Assembly: GCA_021798415.1 (NCBI GenBank)
Contig: JAJZGO010000005.1
Location: forward strand, 1-37,140
Direction: 5' to 3'
Source: Thermoplasmata archaeon
GTDB lineage: Archaea; Thermoplasmatota; Thermoplasmata; Lutacidiplasmatales; UBA184
DNA: 37,140 bases
Shown: piece by piece, positions 7,783 through 16,854 of the stretch
How the letters are laid out: each line of letters begins with the position of its first letter
Position numbering within the stretch: the first letter of the stretch is position 1
Program-made: the position numbers and the translations under genes
Notes under the pieces: generated by a model
Told to the model about the DNA's origin: nothing
What the model saw: the letters and a program-made list of their open reading frames with translations, nothing else
The model's database searches: none

Positions 7783-8559
7783 TCACTCCTTCTTCGCCGG
7801 GGCGGCCGGGGCCGCCGGGGCGGGCGCTGCGGCCGGCGCTTCCTTGCCCGCCGCGGCCGCCGCTTCCTTCGCGGCCTTCTTGAGGACGCCCGCGGCCATC
7901 CCGGTGCGCCCGTTCGACCGGGTGCGCTGGCCCCGGACCTTCTGGCCCCTCTCGTGGCGGACCCCGCGGTAGCTTCGGATCATGCGCATCTGGTTGACGT
8001 CATCACGCCGCCGCGTCTCGAGGTCCGGCCCGATGTAGTGCAAAAACGCTCCGGCCACCGGCTCTCGGGGATGGTTGACCATCCAGCCGGGGACTTTCGT
8101 GGTGAGCGACGTGAGGGTCGCCTCGAGCCCTTCGACCGTAGGCTCGGGAACGTTGCCGATCATCTCCCGCGCCGGGACGCTCGCGAGGCGGCACGCCACC
8201 TCGGCGAGCCTCAGCCCGACGCCGCGCACGCCCGTGAGGGCGAGCGCGATCGGCCGGGTGCCGTCGAGGTCGGTGTTCGCGACGCGGACGATGTAGCGGA
8301 AGTTGGGGTTGTCGGGGACGAACTTCGGGCTCTTGGTCGGCCCGCCGGGACGACCCTTCCCCTTCGCCTCCTTGCCCTCCTTCCCTTCCTTGGGCTCCTT
8401 GGCTTTCCCGCCGCGCTCCTTCTTCGGGGCCTTCTCGGTCGGGGAGCCTTGCGGCTCGGCCGGCGTCGCGGGTGGGGCCGGGGCGTCCTTCGTCTCCTTC
8501 GGCGCGGTCCTCACTCCCCTCGAATCAGCCCCCGGGCGCGGGGGGCCGAACGCGGGCAT
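7783..8559 (-). CDS. rps13: 30S ribosomal protein S13 (uS13) with long low-complexity N- and C-terminal extensions
   Basis: Core NFRYIVRVANTDLDGTRPIALALTGVRGVGLRLAEVAC...SYRGVRHERGQKVRGQRTRSNGRTG; ATG at 8559; K/E/P/A/G-rich N-terminus; A/P/K-rich tail. Confidence 0.93.
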   Translation of the reverse strand: MPAFGPPRPGADSRGVRTAPKETKDAPAPPATPAEPQGSPTEKAPKKERGGKAKEPKEGKEGKEAKGKGRPGGPTKSPKFVPDNPNFRYIVRVANTDLDGTRPIALALTGVRGVGLRLAEVACRLASVPAREMIGNVPEPTVEGLEATLTSLTTKVPGWMVNHPREPVAGAFLHYIGPDLETRRRDDVNQMRMIRSYRGVRHERGQKVRGQRTRSNGRTGMAAGVLKKAAKEAAAAAGKEAPAAAPAPAAPAAPAKKE

Positions 8560-8615
8560 AGGCCCACGGTTCGACCCTCTCGCCGAGGGCGCGGCCGCCG
8601 AGAAGACCCTTGCTT

Positions 8616-9332
8616 TTAAGCGCTTCGGCCCGCGGGCCGCCGCGAGAGGGCGACGGCGCGTGCGCGGGCCGGGCCGGCTCGGTACGTTGCCCCGACGCGG
8701 GCGCCTGCGGACGCCGGCCGACGGGCCTCGAGCACCCGGTAGCCCGAGCCGCGGGCGAGCACGGTCACCGGGCCCGCCCAGTGCTCCTCGAGCCATTCCT
8801 GGTAGTACCGGATCCCTTGCGAGCCCTTTCCCACGAGGACGAGCCGGCCGCCGGGGGCGAGATGCTCGAACGCGCGGGTGAGGATCTCGAGGATCCGCTC
8901 CCGTCCGATCCGGTAGGGCGGGTTGGTCGCGATGAGGTCGAACGTCTCCCCGACGACGGGCGAGAAATCCTCGCCGACGCGCACTTCGGCGTGGAAGATC
9001 CCGTTGCGCGCGAGGTTCGCGCGGGCGAGTCGCGCCGCCCGACGGTTGACGTCCGTGAGGACGACGTGGCCGCGGGTCGCGGCCTTGGCCGCCGCGACGC
9101 CGACCGACCCCCACCCGCACCCGAGGTCGAGCACCCGGTCCACGGGGCGGACGCCGAGGTTCTCGATCAGGAGCGCGGTCCCGGGGTCGAGTCCGTGCGA
9201 GGAGAAGACCCCCGCGTCGACCGTGAAGGCGAGGAGTTCGCCCCGGTAGAGGAAGCGTCGCTCGGAGGGGGCCGAGCGGGAGCGCGGTCGCTCGGTCCAG
9301 TACGGCTCGCTCTCGCCGTGACGCTCGTCCAT
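8616..9332 (-). CDS. Class I SAM methyltransferase, RsmC/HemK-like N2-guanine or protein methyltransferase
   Basis: VLDLGCGWGSVGVAAAKA...VVLTDVNRRAARLARANLARNG...FDLIATNPPYRIG (NPPY motif). Confidence 0.85.
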   Translation of the reverse strand: MDERHGESEPYWTERPRSRSAPSERRFLYRGELLAFTVDAGVFSSHGLDPGTALLIENLGVRPVDRVLDLGCGWGSVGVAAAKAATRGHVVLTDVNRRAARLARANLARNGIFHAEVRVGEDFSPVVGETFDLIATNPPYRIGRERILEILTRAFEHLAPGGRLVLVGKGSQGIRYYQEWLEEHWAGPVTVLARGSGYRVLEARRPASAGARVGATYRAGPARARAVALSRRPAGRSA

Positions 9333-9334
9333 GG

Positions 9335-10483
9335 TCAGGACGGCCGGCGGCGGAAGAGCGACTCCCGGCGGGAGTTGCTCGACCGCGCCGCGGGGCCGAA
9401 CGCTTCGCGCAGGAGCTCCTTCTCGTGCCCGGAGAGCGAGCGCGGGATCTCGACGTGGACGATGACGATGAAGTCGCCCCGGTGGGAGCCCGGGTACGCC
9501 GGGAACCCCTCGCCGCGCAGGCGGAACGGAGTCTCGGGCTGGGTTCCCGGCGGGATCTTGAGGTTCGCATGGCCCTCGACCGTCGGGATCGTCACTTCGC
9601 CGCCGAGGAGCGCGGTCGCGAGCGGTACCGTCGTCTCGGAATAGGCGTCCTTCCCCTCCCGCCGCACGTGGTCGAGCGGCTCGAACTCGAGCTGGACGAA
9701 GAGGTCGCCCGACGGCCCGCCGCGCGTTCCCCCCGTGCCGTGGCCGGGGACCCTCAGGACCGCTCCGTCGTCGACGCCCGGGGGGACCGTGAGCTCGATC
9801 TTCTCGACGGTCGACCTCTGCCCGCTCCCATCGCACGTCGCGCACGGCGAGAGGATCTTCCGCCCGCTGCCGTGGCACCGGGGGCACTCGCCGATCGTGA
9901 GAAGCTGGGAGAAGCCCCGGGCCTGGACCCGACGCACCTGGCCCTCGCCGTGGCATTCGGGGCACGTCTCGTAGGCCGTTCCGTCCCTCGCCCCGGTGCC
10001 GCGACAGTCGGGGCACGGCCCCGTGTGCGGCACGTCGATGGTCGGGTGCGCCCCGTGGACGGCCGCCGAGAGCGGCAGGCGCAGCGTGAGCTCGACGTCC
10101 CGGCCCCGGGACCGACCGCCGCGTCGGCCTCCCCCGAACGGAGAACCGAAACCGCCGAAGAACTGCTGGAAGAGCGGCGAGGAACCGAGGAGGTCCTCGA
10201 GGTCCCCGACGTGGGTGAAGTTCTGCCACGTAAAGCCGCTCGGGCCGAAGTCGGAGGCGACCCCCGAGAAGCCGAGCTGATCGTAGCGCTGGCGCTTCTC
10301 GGTGTCGGCGAGGATCTCGTAGGCCTCGGAGACCTCCTTGAACTTCTCTTCCGCCGTCTTCGGGTTCTCCTTGGCGACATCGGGGTGGTACTGGCGGGCG
10401 AGCCGTCGGTAGGCGCCCTTGATCTCGTCCGCACTCGCCGTCTTCGGAACGCCGAGCACTTCGTAGTAGTCGCGCTTGGGCAT
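9335..10483 (-). CDS. dnaJ: Molecular chaperone DnaJ
   Basis: MPKRDYYEVLGVPKTASADEIKGAYRRLARQYHPDVAKENP; four CxxCxGxG-type repeats (CPDCRGTG, CPECHGEG, CPRCHGSG, CATCDGSG). Confidence 0.95.
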   Translation of the reverse strand: MPKRDYYEVLGVPKTASADEIKGAYRRLARQYHPDVAKENPKTAEEKFKEVSEAYEILADTEKRQRYDQLGFSGVASDFGPSGFTWQNFTHVGDLEDLLGSSPLFQQFFGGFGSPFGGGRRGGRSRGRDVELTLRLPLSAAVHGAHPTIDVPHTGPCPDCRGTGARDGTAYETCPECHGEGQVRRVQARGFSQLLTIGECPRCHGSGRKILSPCATCDGSGQRSTVEKIELTVPPGVDDGAVLRVPGHGTGGTRGGPSGDLFVQLEFEPLDHVRREGKDAYSETTVPLATALLGGEVTIPTVEGHANLKIPPGTQPETPFRLRGEGFPAYPGSHRGDFIVIVHVEIPRSLSGHEKELLREAFGPAARSSNSRRESLFRRRPS

Positions 10484-10545
10484 GGAAACCGGGGCCCGCA
10501 AGGGCTCCTCGTGGTCGGCGTCTAGGGCGGACGCTATTTACGCTC

Positions 10546-11373
10546 TCACCCGGCCCGCCGCCCGTCGTTCCAGCGGAATCGGACCGTCGAACCGACGCGA
10601 GCCCCCAGCCGACGGTCGGCCCGGCCTCCCGAAACGAAGAGCTCGACCGAGCCGAAGCTCGATCCAAGGACACCGAGGTTCCCGATGCTCGCGGCCTCGT
10701 AGCTTCGAACGACGCGCAGGCGTCGATCTCGCGCCCGTCCGCACGAGAGGCCGATCCGTTCGGCGAGCGGGGGGAGCCAGTCGGTCGGGACGTTGGTGAT
10801 GAGGTTGCCGAAACGGTCGACATGGACGACCTCACCGCGCGCCCCGCCGGGGCGCTTCTCGGGTCGAGGGATCGACCAGCGGTGGGGGACGACCCGCGGC
10901 CCGAGCCGGCGGGGCGGGGTCCCGGCGGCCAGGAGGGCGGCCGCCGGCGCGAAGACGTCGCGGCCGTCGAACGTCGTCCCGACCCGGGGGCCTTCCCCCA
11001 GCGTGCGTCGGTCGATCCGGTAGGCCGCGCGGAGGCCGAGGGTCTCGGCGAGCGGGTAGAGGACCCCGTTGTCCGGGCCCACGAGGCGCGAACCGTCGCG
11101 GCATTCGACCACGATCGGGGCCCGGCGACCGCCCACGCCCGGGTCGACGACGACCACGTGAACGGTCCCGGGCGGAAACGTCGTGGCCATCGCGCGAAGG
11201 ACGAACGCCGCCTCGCCGACCCCGTGCGGAGGGAGGTCGTGGACGAGGTCGACGACCCGCCCCGGGGGAAGAGAGCTCAGGAGCCTCCCTTTCATCTGGG
11301 CGGCGTACGCCGCGCCGATGTCGCTGGTCAGGGTAACGAGACGAGCGCTCGGGAGCCCGCGCCGGCGCGCCAA
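10546..11373 (-). CDS. SAM hydroxide adenosyltransferase (DUF62 family)
   Basis: LVTLTSDIGAAYAAQMKGRLLS...VVDLVHDLPPHGVGEAAFVLRA...GTVHVVVVDPGVGG...LVGPDNGVL; start codon would be TTG, so uncertain. Confidence 0.85.
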   Translation of the reverse strand: MARRRGLPSARLVTLTSDIGAAYAAQMKGRLLSSLPPGRVVDLVHDLPPHGVGEAAFVLRAMATTFPPGTVHVVVVDPGVGGRRAPIVVECRDGSRLVGPDNGVLYPLAETLGLRAAYRIDRRTLGEGPRVGTTFDGRDVFAPAAALLAAGTPPRRLGPRVVPHRWSIPRPEKRPGGARGEVVHVDRFGNLITNVPTDWLPPLAERIGLSCGRARDRRLRVVRSYEAASIGNLGVLGSSFGSVELFVSGGRADRRLGARVGSTVRFRWNDGRRAG

Positions 11374-11392
11374 AGGTGCGACCGGGGCCGGC

Positions 11393-11725
11393 CTACGACT
11401 TCATGATCGCGACCAGGAAGATCCCGACCGCGATGAGCGCCCCGATGACCGCGGCGATGATCACGAGGAACGACTCCCAGAGCAACGAGCCGAGCGCCCC
11501 CGGGTGGCCCGAGTTGAGCGTCCCGGAGTGGTACAGATACCCGACGAGGACGCCGACGACGAGACCGACCACGAGGAGGGTGACCCCGATCGTCCGGCTC
11601 TTCCCGCTGCCGAAGTAGGCGGTAAAGATCCCCGCGAGGATCAAGAACAGCGCGAAGACGAGCAAGAGGATCGAAAGGAACTGCCAGCCGCCGACGTCAA
11701 ACCCAGTCGCTACGAATTCGAACAT
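11393..11725 (-). CDS. Small membrane protein, about three TM segments, unknown function
   Basis: Hydrophobic segments FLSILLLVFALFLILAGIFTAYF, TIGVTLLVVGLVVGVLVGYLY, FLVIIAAVIGALIAVGIFLVAIM. Confidence 0.65.
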   Translation of the reverse strand: MFEFVATGFDVGGWQFLSILLLVFALFLILAGIFTAYFGSGKSRTIGVTLLVVGLVVGVLVGYLYHSGTLNSGHPGALGSLLWESFLVIIAAVIGALIAVGIFLVAIMKS

Positions 11726-11735
11726 GGTCCCTCTC

Positions 11736-11969
11736 TCAGAATTTGATGCCCGTCAGGGTCTTGGTGTCGATGACGCCCGCCACCGATCGGATCTTGTCGA
11801 CGACGAGCTGTCCGAGCGCGTTGAAATCCTCGGCCTCGACCTTCGCGATGAGGTCGTACTCGCCAAAGAGCGGATGGAGCTCGACGATCCCTTTGACGCG
11901 CAGGAGCTCGGTGTAGACCTCGTGCTCCTTCGCGGGAGCCGTGCTGATGAGGACGAAACCGATCGCCAA
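11736..11969 (-). CDS. Stand-alone Lrp/AsnC ligand-binding (RAM/ACT-like) domain protein without HTH
   Basis: AIGFVLISTAPAKEHEVYTELLRVKGIVELHPLFGEYDLIAKVEAEDFNALGQLVVDKIRSVAGVIDTKTLTGIKF; probable TTG start at 11967-11969; long upstream extension in the track looks spurious. Confidence 0.8.
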   Translation of the reverse strand: MAIGFVLISTAPAKEHEVYTELLRVKGIVELHPLFGEYDLIAKVEAEDFNALGQLVVDKIRSVAGVIDTKTLTGIKF

Positions 11970-12094
11970 CTCCCGGAGCCTCTCTACGGAGCGCGCGAGA
12001 ATTCCTCGGCCTAATAAGGGTGTCGCGAAGGCTACCCCGCCGTCCCCCGGGGCCGCGCCCCCTCGACCCCCTCCGCCACTCCAGTGAACGGCGC

Positions 12095-12102
12095 TTAAAT
12101 AT
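12095..12102 (+). promoter_or_regulatory. TATA-like box upstream of the second MFS gene
   Basis: TTAAATAT about 27-34 bp before ATG 12129 in otherwise GC-rich DNA. Confidence 0.55.
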
Positions 12103-12128
12103 GGACCCTCTAGCGCCGGGACCGAGCG

Positions 12129-13547
12129 ATGGCGAACTCGCTGCACACCTGGCCCTCCCGGCTCGTCGCCCGGCCGTGGCTCCTCGCGTTCGTCCCGATC
12201 AACGCGGCGACCGCCGGATTCGGGGTCATCCTCCCGCTCCTGATCCTCATCTCGCTGCACGGAAGCTGGGCCGACGTCGCGGTGGCGGCGACGCTCTTCA
12301 ACGCGGCCGTGATCCTGATGTCGGTCGTCTGGGGCCACCTCTCCGACCGGTACCCCCGCCGACGCCTGTTCCTCGTCGTGAACTACGCCGGCTACGCCGT
12401 CCTCTACGTCCTGCTCGCGCACGTCGGCTCGCTGACGGCGCTCTTCGTGATCTACACCGTCATCGGGGTCATCGCCCCGGCCGGCGCGAGCGCCTCGAAT
12501 CTCCTGATCCTCGAGAAGTTCACCGAGGAGGAGCGCGCGAACGCCTTCGCCTCGTTCCAGGAGGTGAGCATGATCGGGTCGATCGTCGGCCTGCTCATCG
12601 GCTACTTCTGGACGCTCGCGAGCGACGCGCTGCTCTCGCTCCTCTACGTCTTCGGCGCCCTCGCGGTCGTGAGCGCGATCGCGATCTGGTTCGGCATTCG
12701 GGAGTCGACCCGGCCCCTCACGACCCTCACGGTCGCGCGCCACCCCGAGAGCCTCTTTTCGAGGATCCGGGTCGTCACGTCGTTCGGCATCCCGATCCCG
12801 TTCTTCCCCCGCCGTCCCGCTCTCGGGCCCGCGCCGCTCGCCCGGCTACGGCGTTGGGCGCGCGAGGAGCTCCACCACGAGCTGCCGCTCATCGTGATCG
12901 CGTCGTTCCTGTTCAACCTCTCCGCGAATCTCTACAACATCTCCTACACTCCGTACCTCTACACCGCGGGGCTCACCGCCGCGTCGATCTTCCTCGTGAA
13001 CGTCTCGAACAATTTCGTCCAGACGCTCGTCTTCCCGTTCACCGGGGGCCTGTCGACCCGGGCGGGGCCGGACAAGCTCGTCCACCGCGCGACGTACCTG
13101 CGGAGCGTCGGCTACCTCGCGACCGCCGGGTTCACGTTCATGTTCTTCAACCACCGCGAAGCGTTCGGCGCGAACCTCGTGGTCTACTCGATCCTCGGCG
13201 GGGCGATCGCGGTCTACACGACGGCGAGCTCCCTCATCCTGTTCCGGGGCCTCATCGGGCGGGACGCGGGGAGCCTGCTCGGCGTCAACAGCGCGTTCGG
13301 TGGGGCCGCGGCCGTCCTCGGTGCGGGTCTCTCGGGCGTGCTCTCCCTTTACGGGAGCTACCGGCTCGTCTTCCTGGTCGCCGGAGGGCTCCTCCTCGTC
13401 TCGCTGCCGCTCTGGACCGCCGCCTCGGTCGCCTACGCCAAGCGCCGGTTCGGTCGCACGACCGTGATCGTCCGTCCCGAGGTGCCGACGCGCCCGGAGC
13501 GGCCGGCGCGGCCCGTCGAGGGGAGCGCCGCCGCAAAAACCCCATAA
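12129..13547 (+). CDS. MFS transporter
   Basis: Polytopic; VVWGHLSDRYPRRRLFLVVNYAGY MFS motif A-like loop. Confidence 0.85.
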   Translation: MANSLHTWPSRLVARPWLLAFVPINAATAGFGVILPLLILISLHGSWADVAVAATLFNAAVILMSVVWGHLSDRYPRRRLFLVVNYAGYAVLYVLLAHVGSLTALFVIYTVIGVIAPAGASASNLLILEKFTEEERANAFASFQEVSMIGSIVGLLIGYFWTLASDALLSLLYVFGALAVVSAIAIWFGIRESTRPLTTLTVARHPESLFSRIRVVTSFGIPIPFFPRRPALGPAPLARLRRWAREELHHELPLIVIASFLFNLSANLYNISYTPYLYTAGLTAASIFLVNVSNNFVQTLVFPFTGGLSTRAGPDKLVHRATYLRSVGYLATAGFTFMFFNHREAFGANLVVYSILGGAIAVYTTASSLILFRGLIGRDAGSLLGVNSAFGGAAAVLGAGLSGVLSLYGSYRLVFLVAGGLLLVSLPLWTAASVAYAKRRFGRTTVIVRPEVPTRPERPARPVEGSAAAKTP

Positions 13548-13583
13548 CCCCCACCCCTCTGCCCGGCCCCGCCGGAGGGGGTC

Positions 13584-14714
13584 GTGGTCGATTCGAGCGA
13601 GGTCCAAAGGGGTCTCCAGGACGTGGTCGCGCTCCAGTCGCGCATCTGCTTCATCGACGGGGTGCGAGGGCGTCTCATCTACCAGGGCTACGACATCCGC
13701 GACCTTGCGGCGCGCTCGACCTTCGAGGAGGTCGCCTACCTGCTCTGGTACGGCCGGCTCCCGAACGCCGCCCAGCTCGCCGAGCTCACCGACCGCATCG
13801 GCGCGCTGCGGGCGCTCCCCCCTCCGCTCGCCGAGCGGGTCGAAGCGATGCCCGTCGACGCCCACCCGATGGACATCCTGAGGACGGCGGTCAGCGCGCT
13901 CGCGTTCTTCGAGCCCGAGGAGACGAAGCCGGGCCCGAGCTCGATCGGGGGTGCCCAGCGCCTGACCGCGGTCCTCCCGACGATCCTGGGCCAGTTCCAC
14001 CGCCGACGGGCGGGCCTCCCGCCGATCCGCGAGCGGCCGGAGCTGTCGCAGGCGGCCTACCTCCTCTACGCCCTCCTCGACCGCGAGCCGAGCGAGCTCG
14101 AGGAGAAGGCGATCGACGTCGCGCTCGTCCTGCACGCCGACCACGAGCTCAACGCATCGACCTTCGCGGCGCGGGTGACCGCCTCGACGCTCTCGGACCT
14201 CTACAGCGCGATCACGAGCGCGGTCGGGACGCTGAAGGGCCCGCTGCACGGCGGCGCGAACGAGCGGGTGGTCCGTCTGCTCGACCAGATCGGCTCGACC
14301 GACCGGGTGGAGGAGGTCGTGCGGGGGATGCTCGACCGCCACGAGCGAGTGATGGGGTTCGGGCACCGGGTCTACAAGGTCGAGGATCCGCGGGCGACGA
14401 TCCTGCGAGACTGGTCGCGCCGCATCGGGGAGGCGAAGGGCGACCGTCACTACTTCGACCTCCTGCGACGCCTCGAGGAGGTCGTCCACCGCGAGAAGGG
14501 GCTCTACCCGAACGTGGACCTCTACTCGGGGTCGATCTACGCCCTCCTCGGCGTGCCGTACGACCTCTTCACGCCGATCTTCGCCGCGAGCCGCGTCGCG
14601 GGCTGGACGGCCCACGTCCTCGAGGAGTACGAGGACCTACGGCTCATCCGTCCGACGGCGAAGTACGTCGGCGCGCTCGACCTTCCGTACGTCCCCGTCG
14701 ACCAGCGGGGCTAG
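13584..14714 (+). CDS. gltA: Citrate synthase
   Basis: LIYQGYDIRDLAARSTFEEVAYLLWYGRLP...LHADHELNASTFAARV...GPLHGGANERV...MGFGHRVYKVEDPRA. Confidence 0.95.
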   Translation: MVDSSEVQRGLQDVVALQSRICFIDGVRGRLIYQGYDIRDLAARSTFEEVAYLLWYGRLPNAAQLAELTDRIGALRALPPPLAERVEAMPVDAHPMDILRTAVSALAFFEPEETKPGPSSIGGAQRLTAVLPTILGQFHRRRAGLPPIRERPELSQAAYLLYALLDREPSELEEKAIDVALVLHADHELNASTFAARVTASTLSDLYSAITSAVGTLKGPLHGGANERVVRLLDQIGSTDRVEEVVRGMLDRHERVMGFGHRVYKVEDPRATILRDWSRRIGEAKGDRHYFDLLRRLEEVVHREKGLYPNVDLYSGSIYALLGVPYDLFTPIFAASRVAGWTAHVLEEYEDLRLIRPTAKYVGALDLPYVPVDQRG

Positions 14715-15120
14715 GCCGGCGCGCCCGGCGGCGCGGGCGCCGGCGCGGTCCGAGCCGGTCGACGCTCATGAGCGGGTAGCGGAGGTCGGGGCGGTGGGCG
14801 AGTCGGGCCACGACCTCGACCGGGCCGTCGACGAGGCGGACGCGGACGACGAGCATCTCGGGAGTCAGGTAGCGGTAGGCGAACCGACCGCGGCCGACCG
14901 GTCCGCCGCTCGTGGGGTCGACCGAGACCGAGACCTCGCGAACGAACGGCTGGAGCCCGACCGCGTCCTCGATCGCGCGCGCGAGCGCCCGCGCGGTGCG
15001 CGGGCTCACCGGCATGCCGAGGTACTGGTGGAAGACGCCGCCGAGCTTGACCCCGGCCTCGAAGACGAGCGCCTCGCGGCGCGACAGCCTCGCGCGGTGG
15101 ATCCCGCCCTCCCCGGTCAT
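14644..15120 (-). CDS. mptD: Archaeal dihydroneopterin aldolase-like protein (MptD family)
   Basis: ALVFEAGVKLGGVFHQYLGMPVSPRTARALARAIEDAVGLQPFVREVSVSVD...; tail after about residue 130 is R-rich and antisense to gltA. Confidence 0.65.
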   Translation of the reverse strand: MTGEGGIHRARLSRREALVFEAGVKLGGVFHQYLGMPVSPRTARALARAIEDAVGLQPFVREVSVSVDPTSGGPVGRGRFAYRYLTPEMLVVRVRLVDGPVEVVARLAHRPDLRYPLMSVDRLGPRRRPRRRARRPSPAGRRGRTEGRARRRTSPSDG

Positions 15121-15872
15121 GGCGCCGTCGGCGCGGGTCGGTCGCGCCGCACCGTGAACGGTCCCACGACATAGTAGCTCGCGACCCCGACCAGGAACGC
15201 GAACGCGGCGCCGAGCGCGAGGTCGTAGAGGGCCGAGCCCGTCGAGGGCCGGAACTGGAGCGGGACCAGCGCGAGCGCCGCGGCGACGGCGGTCGCGGCC
15301 ATCGGCAGTCGCATCGCGTTCCCCCGGCGGAGCTTCGGGTACGGGATGGGGACGACCATCAGGAGAGAGATCACGGCCGCGCCCGTCAAGAGGCCGACCG
15401 GCGCGACGCCCGCGAACCCCGGGGTGTCGTGGAAGAGGATCGCGACCGTGACGGCGAGCGCGGCCTGCGGGGTCGGGACCCCGAGGAAGTGGGGGCGCTG
15501 GAAGGCGCGAGCCGTGAAGTAGACGAGTCGCGCGACCGCCGCCGCCAGGTACGCCGCGGCGAGCGCGCTCGCGAGCGGGACCCACGGCGCCCAGGTCCCC
15601 ACGTCCCCGGTATGGACGGCGATCAGGAACGCGGGCGCGACCCCGAACGTGACCGCGTCGGCGACGGAGTCGGCGACGCGGCCGAACCGGCTCGGGCCCG
15701 CGGAGCTCCGGCGGGAGAAGACGCCGTCGAGCCCGTCGAATCCGATCGCCGAGGCGATCAGGAGCATCGCCCAGAGCTTGTTGCCGGCGAGGATGTAGAG
15801 GATCGCGCCGACGCCGAGGGCCGCGTTCGCGAGCGTCGAGAGGTTCGCGTAGACCCGGTAGCGGTCGGTCAC
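15117..15872 (-). CDS. CDP-alcohol phosphatidyltransferase, probable archaetidylserine synthase
   Basis: GFDGLDGVFSRRSSAGPSRFGRVADSVADAVTFGVAPA: DGxxDG...G...D...D catalytic motif; multiple TMs; next to a decarboxylase gene. Confidence 0.85.
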   Translation of the reverse strand: MTDRYRVYANLSTLANAALGVGAILYILAGNKLWAMLLIASAIGFDGLDGVFSRRSSAGPSRFGRVADSVADAVTFGVAPAFLIAVHTGDVGTWAPWVPLASALAAAYLAAAVARLVYFTARAFQRPHFLGVPTPQAALAVTVAILFHDTPGFAGVAPVGLLTGAAVISLLMVVPIPYPKLRRGNAMRLPMAATAVAAALALVPLQFRPSTGSALYDLALGAAFAFLVGVASYYVVGPFTVRRDRPAPTAP

Positions 15873-16495
15873 GGCCGCTCCCGGGCGATGGGGGTCGTAC
15901 CCGCGCGCACGACCTCGCCGACACGTACCGTCGCCTCGGCCCGCGCCGCCGGGAGGAGGACGTCCACGCGCGAGCCGAGCACGATCATCCCGAGGCGCTG
16001 GCCCTTCTGGCGCGCGTCCCCCGCGCGCACGAACGCGATGAGCCGCCGCGCGAGGATGCCGGTGATCTGGACGACCTCGACCTCACCGACCGCGGTCTCG
16101 AGCCGGTAGGAGCGCCGGACGTTCCGGTCGGCGTCGGGGCGGTAGGCGGGCCGGTGGCCGGCGCCCCCCGGCGAGACCTCGGCGACCGTCGCATCGAGCG
16201 GGAATCGGTTGACGTGGACGTTCGTGACGTTCATGAAGACCGAGATGCGCAGCCGGTCGCCGTCGACCTCGACCGCGCGGACCCGACCGTCCGCCGCCGA
16301 GACGATCCCGCCCGCGGGGACGCGCTCGGGATCGCGGAAGAACGCGGCGAAGAAGGCGGCGAGCGCCACCGCGGCGAGGAACAGCCCGACGACGAGGGGC
16401 GAGGCGGGGAGCACGCGCGCTGCGGCCAAGAGCCCGAGGAGGAGCGCCACCGCCCCCGAAGGTCCGACGAACCGACCGGCCCCGGGGGCGAGCAC
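15869..16495 (-). CDS. Phosphatidylserine decarboxylase-family protein, probable archaetidylserine decarboxylase
   Basis: GGIVSAADGRVRAVEVDGDRLRISVFMNVTNVHVNRFPLDATV...LGMIVLGSRVDVLLP (GSR cleavage-site-like). Confidence 0.87.
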   Translation of the reverse strand: MLAPGAGRFVGPSGAVALLLGLLAAARVLPASPLVVGLFLAAVALAAFFAAFFRDPERVPAGGIVSAADGRVRAVEVDGDRLRISVFMNVTNVHVNRFPLDATVAEVSPGGAGHRPAYRPDADRNVRRSYRLETAVGEVEVVQITGILARRLIAFVRAGDARQKGQRLGMIVLGSRVDVLLPAARAEATVRVGEVVRAGTTPIARERP

Positions 16496-16499
16496 GCGC

Positions 16500-16811
16500 C
16501 TATCCGGTCAGCACGATCTCGATGTTGACGCCGTCGGGGACCTGGATCCGCATCACCTGGCGGAGGGCCCGCTCGTCGGCGTCGATGTCGATCAGCCGCT
16601 TGTGGATCCGCATCTCCCAGTGGTCGATCGTGCTCGACCCGCCCCCGTCCGGGCCCTTGCGGACCGGCACCTTGAGGCGTTTCGTGGGCAGCGGGATCGG
16701 GCCGGAGATCGCGACGCCGGTCTTCTGGGAAATATCGCGGATCTGCTTGCAGATCGAGTCGACCTTGTGGGAGTCGCTTCCGCTCAGGGAGATCCGGGCC
16801 TTTTGCGTCAT
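16500..16811 (-). CDS. rps10: 30S ribosomal protein S10 (uS10)
   Basis: [103 protein letters not shown]. Confidence 0.95.
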   Translation of the reverse strand: MTQKARISLSGSDSHKVDSICKQIRDISQKTGVAISGPIPLPTKRLKVPVRKGPDGGGSSTIDHWEMRIHKRLIDIDADERALRQVMRIQVPDGVNIEIVLTG

Positions 16812-16854
16812 CGATAGCCCCTCCCCCTCGGTCGACCGGTTCCCCGCGCGCGGG

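Noticed and set aside
12020-14779. 919-aa plus-strand ORF
   Set aside because: Off-frame to the MFS and citrate synthase genes, R/P-rich shadow ORF
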